From assembly GCA_050288105.1 (NCBI GenBank), contig JBNKDE010000002.1, positions 353,252 through 417,251 on the forward strand: a stretch of 64,000 nucleotides of DNA, written 5' to 3'. Source of the stretch: JACNJF01 sp050288105 (lineage in GTDB: Bacteria; Pseudomonadota; Gammaproteobacteria; GCA-001735895). The translations under genes were made by a program, and so were the position numbers. The notes beneath the pieces are model-generated. The model made no database searches. It saw nothing but the letters and a program-made list of their open reading frames with translations, and was not told where the DNA came from. Below are positions 34,292-43,149 of the stretch, piece after piece (position 1 is the first letter of the stretch; each line of letters begins with the position of its first letter).

Positions 34292-36688
34292 CTATACGTC
34301 CAGATTACCTACATTCAACGCATTCGTTTCTATGAAATCCCTGCGCGGTTCAACCTGATCGCCCATTAAGGTGGTAAATACTTCATCAGCCGCTATCGCG
34401 TCTTCTATTCGAACCTGCAACAGACGTCGTGTGTTTGGATCCATGGTTGTTTCCCATAGCTGCTCTGGATTCATTTCACCTAGACCTTTGTAGCGTTGAA
34501 TACTCTGGCCCTTTTTTGCCTCATTCATCAGCCAAACATACACATCACTAAAACGTGTGACCTGCTGCTTTTTATCACCACGCAGAATATAGGATCGGTC
34601 AGTAAACAAATCATTCACCTGTTCGATAAAGCTGCTGATCAACTCATAATCTGATCCATTGAAGAAATCTATTGATATAGCTTTTTCATTTGCTATCCCA
34701 TGTACCTTTCTGGAAATCACCAATTCATCGTTTTCAGCATTTACTTTAATGTTGTATTCAACTGAAGCACTCGCCTGCTCGTTTAATTTTTCCCTCAGTT
34801 TTTCGATCCATGGCAATATATCTTCGTTAAGATTAGCCATTTCTTCGAGTTTCAAAGCAGGTAAATTCAACAGTTGCTCTAGAAATTCAACTGGCATAGT
34901 TTTCTTTAAACGTTCAAAAACTGCCAGTAGACTCATGTACTGTCGCGACAGGTTTTCCAGAGCGAGATCGGTTACCGGCGGTAAGTTTTCATCCACAAAA
35001 AGCTGTGCCCCTTCTATCGCCATTTGTAACAGATAGTTATTCAATTCCTTGTCATCCTTAACGTATCTTTCCTGTTTGCCTTTTTTTACTTTATACAATG
35101 GTGGTTGTGCAATATAGATATGACCATTCTCTACCAGCTCTTTCATTTGACGATAAAAGAAGGTGAGCAATAACGTACGGATATGAGAACCGTCAACGTC
35201 AGCATCCGTCATGATGATGATGTGATGATAACGTAGTTTTGCCAGATCAAACTCATCTCGGCCTATACCTGTTCCCAAAGCAGTGATCAACGTGCCTACT
35301 TCTGCTGAACCCAGCATTTTATCGAAGCGAGCTTTCTCTACATTCAGAATCTTTCCTTTCAAAGGCAATATCGCCTGGGTTTTCCTGTTTCTACCCTGCT
35401 TGGCAGAACCTCCTGCCGAGTCCCCTTCCACCAGGTAGAGTTCAGAAAACGCGGGGTCTTTTTCCTGACAGTCTGCTAGCTTGCCTGGTAATCCGGCAAT
35501 ATCGAGCGCTCCTTTCCTGCGCGTCATTTCGCGTGCTTTTCGTGCTGCCTCCCTGGCCCGGGCTGCATCGATTATCTTACTGGTAATCGCCTTGGCATCC
35601 GCCGGGTTTTCTTCAAGATGATCTTTTAATGCTTCTCCAACCACCGATTCAACTACAGACTTAACCTCGGAGGAAACCAGTTTATCTTTAGTTTGGGAAG
35701 AGAACTTTGGATCAGGAACTTTAACAGAGAGCACAGCAGTCAAACCTTCGCGCGCATCATCACCACTGGTAGTGGCCTTGTTCTTACTGCTGGTATTGCT
35801 TTCCATGTACTGATTTAAGGTTCGCGTTAAAGCAGCACGAAAACCGGACAGGTGAGTACCACCATCTCGTTGCGGAATATTATTGGTAAAGCAGAAGATA
35901 TTTTCCTGGTAGGAATCATTCCACTGCATGGAGACTTCAACCCCTATGTCGTCACGTTCAGTTGAAATATTGATGACCTTTTGGTGGATTGGGGTTTTGT
36001 TTTTATTAAGATGCTCTACAAAGGCCTTAATCCCACCTTCGTATTCAAAGATATCTTCCTTGCTACTTCTTTCGTCTATCAAATGAATACGCACACCAGA
36101 GTTCAGGAAAGACAATTCACGTAATCGTTTAGCGAGAATATCGTAATGGAACTCGACATCGGTAAAGATATCTGAACTTGGTTTAAACCTGATTTCAGTT
36201 CCAGTAGTTTCTGTATCTCTTATGGCTTTAAGATCTTCTACTGGCACACCCAGCTTATATTCCTGAAAATGGACCTTTCCATTACGTTTGATGGTTAGTT
36301 TTACATTTTCAGACAATGCATTGACTACAGAGATACCCACTCCATGGAGACCGCCGGAGACTTTATAAGAGTTATCGTCAAACTTACCGCCAGCATGTAA
36401 AACCGTCATAATAACTTCTGCCGCCGATTTACCTTCTTCCGGATGAATATCAACTGGAATACCACGCCCATCATCTCTGATAGACACTGAGTTATCGGCA
36501 TGTATCACAACCTGGATTTCGGTGCAGTGCCCAGCTAGCGCTTCATCTATCGAATTATCAACTGCCTCGAAAACCATGTGATGAAGACCTGAACCATCAT
36601 CGGTATCTCCTATGTACATACCGGGTCTTTTTCTGACCGCATCCAGACCTTTTAAGACTTTTATGCTCGACGAATCGTATTCTGACAT
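34292..36688 (-). CDS. gyrB: DNA gyrase subunit B
   Basis: 798 residues (E. coli 804), with the additional ~170-residue insertion of gammaproteobacterial GyrB in the C-terminal half. GHKL ATPase (EAVDNSIDEALAGH, GRGIPVDIH, GGLHGVG), transducer, Toprim motif YLVEGDSAGGSAKQG and DADVDGSH, and the C-terminal QRYKGLGEMNPEQLWETTMDP. With GyrA it introduces negative supercoils. It follows recF by eight bases in the dnaA-dnaN-recF-gyrB unit. Confidence 0.98.
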   Translation of the reverse strand: MSEYDSSSIKVLKGLDAVRKRPGMYIGDTDDGSGLHHMVFEAVDNSIDEALAGHCTEIQVVIHADNSVSIRDDGRGIPVDIHPEEGKSAAEVIMTVLHAGGKFDDNSYKVSGGLHGVGISVVNALSENVKLTIKRNGKVHFQEYKLGVPVEDLKAIRDTETTGTEIRFKPSSDIFTDVEFHYDILAKRLRELSFLNSGVRIHLIDERSSKEDIFEYEGGIKAFVEHLNKNKTPIHQKVINISTERDDIGVEVSMQWNDSYQENIFCFTNNIPQRDGGTHLSGFRAALTRTLNQYMESNTSSKNKATTSGDDAREGLTAVLSVKVPDPKFSSQTKDKLVSSEVKSVVESVVGEALKDHLEENPADAKAITSKIIDAARAREAARKAREMTRRKGALDIAGLPGKLADCQEKDPAFSELYLVEGDSAGGSAKQGRNRKTQAILPLKGKILNVEKARFDKMLGSAEVGTLITALGTGIGRDEFDLAKLRYHHIIIMTDADVDGSHIRTLLLTFFYRQMKELVENGHIYIAQPPLYKVKKGKQERYVKDDKELNNYLLQMAIEGAQLFVDENLPPVTDLALENLSRQYMSLLAVFERLKKTMPVEFLEQLLNLPALKLEEMANLNEDILPWIEKLREKLNEQASASVEYNIKVNAENDELVISRKVHGIANEKAISIDFFNGSDYELISSFIEQVNDLFTDRSYILRGDKKQQVTRFSDVYVWLMNEAKKGQSIQRYKGLGEMNPEQLWETTMDPNTRRLLQVRIEDAIAADEVFTTLMGDQVEPRRDFIETNALNVGNLDV

Positions 36689-36696
36689 TGATTTCT

Positions 36697-37767
36697 CTAT
36701 GTGTTTTTAACGGGTTTAATCATACCATGTTCCACGTGAAACATTTTATATTCTTCTGTCCCCTGTGTGAGGTATAAATGGTTACGTATATTGGTTATAA
36801 ATATTTGAACTTCCAGCGACGATAGCAAGTTTATAAACATTGAAGCCGTATCGTCATCAAGTTCCGATTCCAGATCATCGATCAGTACAATGATACTCTT
36901 TTGAGTTAACTTCCTGACTAACAGTATTTGTGCAAGGTAGAAAGTGACTGCCAGTTTCTTGATCTGTCCCCTCGACAAAACTTCATTAATAGTAAGATCA
37001 TTAACCAATACCTGTATATTATCACGATGAGATCCCGTGCTGGTAAAACCATACCTCAGGTCTTTAGACCGGTTTTTTTGAAAACTTTCTATAGGCGTAG
37101 TCTCTTCTGGCCAGCCTGGTGTGTATCTGATCGATAGGTTAATCGTATTTTCCAGATCCTGATTTAGCGAAGTGATGATCTCGCTGATAGTAGAAACATA
37201 GCTTTTCCGTAAATCGTATATCTCCAGGCACAATGCGCTCAAATGGCTATCCCAGTAGTCCAGCTCCTTTACATCAACCCTCTTCTTTAACAATGCATTC
37301 TTTTGCTTTAATCCATGTGTGTATTGATTCCAGACATCTCTATATCGATGTTCCACGTGAAACAAACACCAGTCTATATAGGTTCTTCGATTTCCGGGTG
37401 GACCCGTTAACAGATCGAGGCACATTGAATCAATACTGACGACAGGTGTCTTCTCGACAAGCTCAGAAGCTCTGGAAATATTCTCCCCATCTATCCTTAT
37501 AGTAGTATTTGAGTAGGTTCTTGAGAGCCCTACCTGGTATTGTCTAAATTTTGCAAAGAGTAGAAAGTTCTTTCTTCTATGCTGAATGCAGTGATTCAAG
37601 TGGTGTGTTTTAAAAGATTTGCCCTGACAAATGACACTGATTGCCTCGAGCAAGCTGGTTTTGCCCGATCCGTTATTTCCAACAATCACATTGTAGTGGT
37701 CATCAAAATCCAGGGTTATAGATTTTAGATTTCGGAAATCATTCAGGCTAAGCTGTCTTATAGCCAT
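36697..37767 (-). CDS. recF: RecF, gap-repair recombination ATPase
   Basis: 356 residues. Walker A GNNGSGKTSLLE (about 30-41), ABC signature-like LSRGQIKKLAVTFYLAQ, Walker B IIVLIDDLESELD. RecF loads RecA at single-strand gaps together with RecO and RecR. Two parS-like sites lie in the coding sequence and are translated as FHVEH near residues 137 and 345, one in the middle and one ten residues from the C terminus, so these peptides are probably imposed by the DNA site. It lies 23 bases downstream of dnaN. Confidence 0.97.
   Translation of the reverse strand: MAIRQLSLNDFRNLKSITLDFDDHYNVIVGNNGSGKTSLLEAISVICQGKSFKTHHLNHCIQHRRKNFLLFAKFRQYQVGLSRTYSNTTIRIDGENISRASELVEKTPVVSIDSMCLDLLTGPPGNRRTYIDWCLFHVEHRYRDVWNQYTHGLKQKNALLKKRVDVKELDYWDSHLSALCLEIYDLRKSYVSTISEIITSLNQDLENTINLSIRYTPGWPEETTPIESFQKNRSKDLRYGFTSTGSHRDNIQVLVNDLTINEVLSRGQIKKLAVTFYLAQILLVRKLTQKSIIVLIDDLESELDDDTASMFINLLSSLEVQIFITNIRNHLYLTQGTEEYKMFHVEHGMIKPVKNT
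36728..36743. promoter_or_regulatory. parS-like centromere site in the 3' end of recF
   Basis: TGTTCCACGTGAAACA, a near-perfect 16-bp palindrome that differs by one base from the general chromosomal ParB-binding consensus TGTTTCACGTGAAACA. parS sites cluster near oriC and may lie in genes. The identical sequence occurs again 621 bases to the right. Confidence 0.85.
37349..37364. promoter_or_regulatory. Second parS-like site inside recF
   Basis: Identical TGTTCCACGTGAAACA, in the same orientation as the first copy. Two exact 16-bp copies within one gene, in the origin region, support their being real ParB loading sites. The parA/parB pair itself is not in this window. Confidence 0.85.
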
Positions 37768-37790
37768 TTAATAAAACAGCGTTAGCGTCT

Positions 37791-38891
37791 CTATAGCCGC
37801 ATTGGCATAACAACGTATCTAAATTGATCTGATTCTGGGGTTGTAATAACACAGCTACTATTAGAATCTTTTAATTTGATTAAAACCTGATCAGAATCGA
37901 GTACAGATAATACATCCAGTAAATAGGTTACATTGAATCCGATCTCCAGCTGTGACTCATCGAAATCTACAGTGATCTCTTCTTCAGCTTCTTCCCTGTC
38001 GGGATTATTTGCCTGGATCGAGAGATTATTATCACCGAGAGTCAGACGTATACCGCGATACTTCTCATTCGACAAAATTGAGATCCGTTGCAGAGACTGT
38101 TTAAGCAGGTCTCTATCTACGCTCAGCGTTTTATTGCCATCTAACGGAATGACCCGGTTATAGTCAGGAAACTTTCCATCGATCAGCTTTGAGGTAAAGG
38201 TAAATTGCTGGGTCTGGACTCGAATATGATTATTGCTGATTTTCACTTCAGCGTTTTCATCTGTATTGGATAACAGTCGAGCAAGTTCCAGGATGCCCTT
38301 GCGCGGAATGATAATCTGCTTATCAACCGAAACATTATTCGAATTCGCGTATTCGCTTAAGGCCAGGCGATGTCCGTCGGTAGCAACCAGGCGTAAAAAG
38401 TCTTTGCTCAACTCCATCAATAAGCCATTCAGGTAATAACGAACATCCTGTTGCGCCATGGCAAATGCGGTTTTATCGATTAATAACTTGAGTGTCTTTT
38501 GCGGAATCTCAAACTTTACCTGCTCCTCAATATCTTCGGTACCCGGGAAGTCCTTACCTGGCAGGGAAGACAAAACGAATCTGGAACGGCCCGAAGTTAA
38601 AGTAACCTGATTATCTTCGATAGCAAATTTTATATCACATTTATCTGGAAGCGCTTTGCATATATCCAGTAACTTCCGAGCCGGAAGGGTAGTCAATATA
38701 TCCTCAGAAATTGGGATATCCAGATGGGTGATTAATTCTATTTCAAGATCAGTAGCAGTGAGAGAGAGCTGTCCCTGACTGGATTGTATTAAAACATTGC
38801 CTAAAATAGGTAAAGTTTGTTTACGTTCTACTGCTCCAATGACCTGTTGAAGAGGGTTGAGCAAGTCTTCTCTATTAATAACAATATTCAT
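37791..38891 (-). CDS. dnaN: DNA polymerase III beta subunit (sliding clamp)
   Basis: 366 residues, same as E. coli. Three clamp-fold domains; it begins MNIVINREDLLNPLQQVIGAVERK and ends YVVMPMRL, both conserved ends. Conserved ATDLEIEL, ATDGHRLAL. Forms the ring tethering polymerase III to DNA. Separated from dnaA by the AT-rich 237-base gap proposed as oriC, and followed by recF after 23 bases. Confidence 0.98.
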   Translation of the reverse strand: MNIVINREDLLNPLQQVIGAVERKQTLPILGNVLIQSSQGQLSLTATDLEIELITHLDIPISEDILTTLPARKLLDICKALPDKCDIKFAIEDNQVTLTSGRSRFVLSSLPGKDFPGTEDIEEQVKFEIPQKTLKLLIDKTAFAMAQQDVRYYLNGLLMELSKDFLRLVATDGHRLALSEYANSNNVSVDKQIIIPRKGILELARLLSNTDENAEVKISNNHIRVQTQQFTFTSKLIDGKFPDYNRVIPLDGNKTLSVDRDLLKQSLQRISILSNEKYRGIRLTLGDNNLSIQANNPDREEAEEEITVDFDESQLEIGFNVTYLLDVLSVLDSDQVLIKLKDSNSSCVITTPESDQFRYVVMPMRL

Positions 38892-39128
38892 TATATATAT
38901 TATCTGTTGTTGTTATTAGCATCTGCCAAAAAAATAATAAGTTAAAAATAACTATAAAAATCAATAATTTACTAGATCAATTAGAATTTATTTGTTGTGA
39001 CTATATTATCAGTAAGCTGTGGATAACATAGGGATAAAAACGATCAGTAAAGTTATAAAATAGTTATCCACAAGCTGCTCACAGGGTTATGCATTTTATG
39101 CTAATTCTCATCAGGTGCAATACTCCAG
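38892..39128. other. Candidate chromosomal replication origin (oriC) in the dnaN-dnaA gap
   Basis: The first ~120 bases are very AT-rich, suited to a DNA unwinding element, and contain runs such as AAAAAAATAATAAGTTAAAAA. Two perfect DnaA boxes follow in opposite orientation: TTATCCACA at 39064-39072 (plus) and its complement at 39018-39026 (minus). GATC occurs twice. The flanking genes dnaA and dnaN are the usual location in many bacteria, and a second box lies on the far side of dnaA. Strand reversal of the gene layout at rpmH also agrees. Two boxes are fewer than in most mapped origins. Confidence 0.65.
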
Positions 39129-40463
39129 TTAATTGCTCAGTGTAAGATAAAGGTTCTCGAAATCTTCGTTAAATCTTTGATCCTGTTGTTTTAATTCTTC
39201 TACCTTACGGCAAGCGTGTAAAACGGTGGTATGGTCTCTTCCACCAAAAGCGTTACCAATTTCAGGCAGGCTGTGCCGGGTTAACAGTTTTGATAACGCC
39301 ATGGCCATTTGCCGAGGACGAGTGATCGACCGTGTTCGCCTGTTGGATAATAGATCAGAAACCGAGATCTTGAAGTAATCAGCGACCGTTTTCTGAATGT
39401 TAATAATGGAAACGTTACGTTCCTGTAGCGCGAGCAGGTCTTTTAACGCTTCGCGGGTAAATTCCTGTGTGATGGCTTCACCGGTAAATCGCGCATGCGC
39501 AATCACGCGCTTTAACGAACCTTCCAGTTCTCGGATGTTGGATTTGAATTTGTTGGCAATAAAAAACGCAACTTCGTCGGGAAGCAGTACATTCGCGGAC
39601 TCAGCTTTGGTGTGCAAGATAGCTACTCGCGTTTCCAGATCGGGTGGTTTGATATCGACAGCCAGCCCCCAGCCCAGACGCGAACGTATACGATCATCCA
39701 GTCCATCAATCTCTTTTGGGAATCGGTCGCAGGTAATGATCATCTGCGATTTAGCCTCGTACAGAGAGTTAAAGGTGTGGAAAAACTCTTCCTGAGAACG
39801 GCTTTTATCCGCCAGGAACTGGATATCATCGATCAATAAAGCATCAACATTCCGGTAGAAATTCTTGAACTCGTTTATTTTACTATGCTGTAGAGCCTTG
39901 ACCATGTCGGAAACAAAGCGCTCGCAGTTGACATACACCACATTGCTAGAAGGCTTTAATTTACGGATCATGTTACCGGCAGCCTGCATCAGGTGTGTTT
40001 TGCCGAGACCTACCCCGCCGTAAATATACAGTGGGTTGTAATCTGCACCAGGATGATTACTAACCTGGATTGAGGCCGCTCTGGCCAGTTGATTCGATTT
40101 ACCCTCAACATAGTTTTCGAAGGTTTGCGATTCATTCAATCCGCTGGGATAGCTGTTGGTCTGCATATCCGGGGGATTTTTAGTCGATGGAGCAGAGGAT
40201 GTTACAGTCGCGGGTTTGTTTTGGCTCCCGATACCAATAGAAACCTGCATCGATTTGCTATCGTCCAGTTGCAGAACGATGTCGCGGATCTGGTCAAGAA
40301 AATTCTTTTTGACCCAATCCATGACAAAACGATTAGGTGCCAGCAGACAGAGTAGATTGTCTTTTATCTCAATTTGCAGGGGTAGTATCCAGGTATTGAA
40401 CTGTTGCTCACTTAACTCAGTTTCCAGCAAGGAAAGACACTGTTCCCATAACTCCTGTTTCAA
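39129..40463 (-). CDS. dnaA: Chromosomal replication initiator DnaA
   Basis: 444 residues. Domain I (ELWEQCLSLLETELSEQQFNTWILPLQ), AAA+ domain III with Walker A GGVGLGKTHLMQ and Walker B DALLIDDIQFL, and the domain IV DNA-binding signature GGRDHTTVLHACRKVEEL near the C terminus. The start is TTG at 40463, with AGGTG nine bases upstream; no ATG precedes the conserved N-terminal block. Binds 9-mer boxes and opens oriC. Head of the dnaA-dnaN-recF-gyrB group. Confidence 0.98.
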   Translation of the reverse strand: MKQELWEQCLSLLETELSEQQFNTWILPLQIEIKDNLLCLLAPNRFVMDWVKKNFLDQIRDIVLQLDDSKSMQVSIGIGSQNKPATVTSSAPSTKNPPDMQTNSYPSGLNESQTFENYVEGKSNQLARAASIQVSNHPGADYNPLYIYGGVGLGKTHLMQAAGNMIRKLKPSSNVVYVNCERFVSDMVKALQHSKINEFKNFYRNVDALLIDDIQFLADKSRSQEEFFHTFNSLYEAKSQMIITCDRFPKEIDGLDDRIRSRLGWGLAVDIKPPDLETRVAILHTKAESANVLLPDEVAFFIANKFKSNIRELEGSLKRVIAHARFTGEAITQEFTREALKDLLALQERNVSIINIQKTVADYFKISVSDLLSNRRTRSITRPRQMAMALSKLLTRHSLPEIGNAFGGRDHTTVLHACRKVEELKQQDQRFNEDFENLYLTLSN

Positions 40464-40562
40464 GATGTTGCACCTAAAGGTTGTAAATCATGGACTATTC
40501 GCACCTGAATCGCATTCAGCGGCAGTGATAGTCGACTTAAGGGTTGAAAAAAAGAAGCGCAG

Positions 40563-40591
40563 ATTATCATACTTATCCACAGCAGGTGCAA
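40563..40591 (-). promoter_or_regulatory. dnaA promoter with an internal DnaA box
   Basis: On the minus strand TTGCAC (40591-40586) and GATAAT (40568-40563) are 17 bases apart, a good sigma-70 promoter about 100 bases upstream of the dnaA TTG. The spacer contains a perfect DnaA box (TTATCCACA read on the plus strand, 40573-40581), so bound DnaA would cover the promoter: a direct autoregulatory site. Start sites are not known. Confidence 0.65.
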
Positions 40592-40642
40592 AACAAAACG
40601 TCGTTTAAGCAAGAAAACTTCAAATATAAGTGGAATTTGATA

Positions 40643-40671
40643 TTGACGAAGCGACAACTTACCGGTATCTT
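40643..40671 (+). promoter_or_regulatory. rpmH-rnpA promoter
   Basis: TTGACG at 40643-40648 and TATCTT at 40666-40671, spaced 17 bases, about 70 bases upstream of rpmH. It is divergent from the dnaA promoter, and the 277-base gap between the two genes is fully accounted for by these two promoters and the leader sequences. Confidence 0.6.
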
Positions 40672-40739
40672 TTCGCGCCTGCTTTTAAACAGGCTCTTTT
40701 AGTCGACTAAAAGCCACTGATCAGTATTGAGGCAATAAC

Positions 40740-40874
40740 ATGAAACGTACATTTCAACCCAGTAATTTAAAGCGTGCCAGAACTCATGGCTTTCGTGCGC
40801 GTATGCAAACGCGTGGTGGTCGTCTGGTCATCAAGGCAAGAAGAGCAAAAGGTAGAGCACGCCTTACTCCATAA
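40740..40874 (+). CDS. rpmH: Ribosomal protein bL34
   Basis: 44 residues, MKRTFQPSNLKRARTHGFRA at the N terminus and a very basic C-terminal half (RRAKGRARLTP), a perfect bL34. Component of the large ribosomal subunit. ATG at 40740; the TAA is followed three bases later by the rnpA ATG, the conserved rpmH-rnpA pair. Confidence 0.98.
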   Translation: MKRTFQPSNLKRARTHGFRARMQTRGGRLVIKARRAKGRARLTP

Positions 40875-40877
40875 TCG

Positions 40878-41246
40878 ATGAATCAAAAGGCCGGGGAGTC
40901 GTTTTCCAGGTCATCCAGGCTTACCCGTGCCGCTGATTTTCAACCGGTATTCAAGGATAACTTTCGTATTAGCGATGACTGTTTCACTATCCTTGTTTCC
41001 AGAAACAAAGGTGAATGTGCAAGACTGGGATTTGCCATCGCGAAAAAGCAGTTAAAAAAAGCGGTGGATAGGAACCGCATCAAAAGGTTAATTCGCGAGA
41101 GTTTCCGCAGGAAGCGTGAAGATTTACCCAGTCATGATGTGGTAGTTATGGTACGCTTCAAAATTCTGAGTTTAACCAATCCAGAAATTCTCTCTCGATT
41201 AAATAAACACTGGCGCAGCGTCCAAAAAAAATGCGAAAACTGCTAA
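40878..41246 (+). CDS. rnpA: Ribonuclease P protein component
   Basis: 122 residues. The RNR signature is AVDRNRIKRLIRESFR (about 62-77), with the N-terminal SSRLTRAADFQPVF and a central strand FAIAKKQLKKAV. It binds the catalytic RNase P RNA for tRNA 5' maturation. ATG follows rpmH closely; the last 16 bases overlap yidD. Confidence 0.96.
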   Translation: MNQKAGESFSRSSRLTRAADFQPVFKDNFRISDDCFTILVSRNKGECARLGFAIAKKQLKKAVDRNRIKRLIRESFRRKREDLPSHDVVVMVRFKILSLTNPEILSRLNKHWRSVQKKCENC

Positions 41247-41452
41247 TACTGCCTATCCGATTTTACCAGTATGCGATTAGCCCCCTGCTAGGCAGCCGTT
41301 GCCGATATACACCTACCTGTTCTCAGTACGCAATTGAAGCCATAGAAAGATTTGGCGTTGCCAAAGGCGGACTTCTAGCGCTGAAACGGTTACTCTCCTG
41401 TCATCCCTGGGGGAGCTGTGGTTATGACCCAGTTCCACCGGACAACAAATAA
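41231..41452 (+). CDS. yidD: YidD, membrane protein insertion efficiency factor
   Basis: 73 residues. LPIRFYQYAISPLLGSRCRYTPTCSQYAIEAI and HPWGSCGYDPVP are the invariant YidD blocks. A small membrane-associated protein that assists YidC-dependent insertion. It overlaps rnpA by 16 bases and precedes yidC by 23 bases, the standard order. Confidence 0.97.
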   Translation: MRKLLILPIRFYQYAISPLLGSRCRYTPTCSQYAIEAIERFGVAKGGLLALKRLLSCHPWGSCGYDPVPPDNK

Positions 41453-41475
41453 ACTAACGACGAAATCAATTCAAG

Positions 41476-43137
41476 ATGGATAATTCAAGACTCTTTTTGT
41501 ATGCAGCGCTGGCATTTGTCGGATTACTTATCTGGGAGCAATGGCAAGCAGATTATGGTCCTAAGCCTGAACCTGTTGCCCAGGTCCAGCAGGAATCGCA
41601 GCAATCGTCCGCGAATCAGGGTCTAGATAATCAACCCATCGAAGATTTACCAGAATCGGTTACTGGCAGTAATCCGACAGATTTGTCAGCGCCTTCAGGT
41701 AGCAGCCAGGGACAGACCATTACGGTAGAAACCGATGTATTCGAAGCGAAGATTGATACACAGGGTGGTGTCATCAATTCTATAAAACTAAAAGACTACC
41801 CTGTTGATGTAGAACATCCAGACGAATATCTCGAACTAATCTACAACCGCAAAGACTCGGTTTATGTCATTCAAAATGGACTACGCTCCGCCAACAGCTC
41901 AGCACCTACGCATTACAGCTTATTTACCACAGCTAAAACAGAGTATGTGATGCAGGAAGGCCAGCAAACGCTGGAAGTACCGCTAAGCTGGACTGAAAAT
42001 GGTATACGCGTAGTCAAAACCTATATCTTTCATCGCGGCAATCATTTAATAAACGTTAATCATAAAGTTCAAAATAGCTCGGGAATGACCTGGTCCGGAA
42101 GCCAGTATCGCCAGATTCAACGTTCCAAGCCATTGGAAACCAGTCGAATTCTGTATACCTATACGGGCGCGGTGGTCTACAACGATGAAATTAAATACGA
42201 AAAGATAAAATTCGAAGACATGGAAGATAAGCCGTTCCAGCAACAATCTATCGGCGGCTGGGCAGCAATGATACAGCATTATTTTCTGTCAGCCTGGATT
42301 GCTGAGCCAGGTAAGGAAAACCTGCTTTATTCGATAGCCAACACCAAGCGTAGTCCTGCCACGTACACAATTGGCATGCGTTCGGAAGCGCTGGAAATTG
42401 CTCCAGGTACACAGGGAGAATTTAATGCAGAGTTATTTGTAGGCCCGAAACTGGTAGATCGACTGGAAACCATATCGCCTGGACTGGAACTAACGGTCGA
42501 TTACGGCGTACTTACCTTCATCTCCAAGCCACTCTACTGGTTACTGGCTTTTTACCAGAGTTTTGTGGGTAACTGGGGTCTGGCCATTATCCTGCTGACA
42601 TTAACCGTCAAAGCCTTGTTTTTTAAGCTGTCTGAAACCAGCTACAAATCTATGGCCAAGATGCGCAAGGTTGGTCCCAGACTGAAAACATTAAAAGAGC
42701 GTTATGGTGATGATCGTCAGAAGATGAATCAGGCGATGATGGATCTGTATAAAACCGAGAAAATTAATCCGATGGGTGGTTGTTTGCCAATGTTAGTGCA
42801 AATCCCGGTGTTTATCGCGTTATACTGGGCGCTTCTGGAAAGTGTCGCATTACGTCAGGCTCCTTTCATACTTTGGATAAATGACCTCTCCGTGATGGAT
42901 CCCTACTATGTGTTACCGCTGCTAATGGGTGCGAGTATGTTGATCCAGCAAAAACTGAATCCAGCACCACCTGATCCTATTCAGGCCAAGGTGATGATGG
43001 CACTACCTGTCGTATTTACCGTTTTCTTTGCTTTCTTCCCGGCAGGGCTTGTTCTGTATTGGGTGGTTAACAATACCTTATCGATTGCTCAGCAATGGGT
43101 TATCACAAAACGTATAGAATCTGGTGAAATAAAATAA
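41476..43137 (+). CDS. yidC: Membrane protein insertase YidC
   Basis: 553 residues. N-terminal transmembrane helix (about 5-22), a large periplasmic P1 domain (about 25-345) and five C-terminal spans (from SKPLYWLLAFYQSFVGNWGLAIILLTL onward). Conserved YKTEKINPMGGCLPMLVQIPVFIALYWAL and VNNTLSIAQQWVITKR. Inserts inner-membrane proteins alone or with SecYEG. Confidence 0.98.
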   Translation: MDNSRLFLYAALAFVGLLIWEQWQADYGPKPEPVAQVQQESQQSSANQGLDNQPIEDLPESVTGSNPTDLSAPSGSSQGQTITVETDVFEAKIDTQGGVINSIKLKDYPVDVEHPDEYLELIYNRKDSVYVIQNGLRSANSSAPTHYSLFTTAKTEYVMQEGQQTLEVPLSWTENGIRVVKTYIFHRGNHLINVNHKVQNSSGMTWSGSQYRQIQRSKPLETSRILYTYTGAVVYNDEIKYEKIKFEDMEDKPFQQQSIGGWAAMIQHYFLSAWIAEPGKENLLYSIANTKRSPATYTIGMRSEALEIAPGTQGEFNAELFVGPKLVDRLETISPGLELTVDYGVLTFISKPLYWLLAFYQSFVGNWGLAIILLTLTVKALFFKLSETSYKSMAKMRKVGPRLKTLKERYGDDRQKMNQAMMDLYKTEKINPMGGCLPMLVQIPVFIALYWALLESVALRQAPFILWINDLSVMDPYYVLPLLMGASMLIQQKLNPAPPDPIQAKVMMALPVVFTVFFAFFPAGLVLYWVVNNTLSIAQQWVITKRIESGEIK

Positions 43138-43149
43138 AACACGAGCAAC

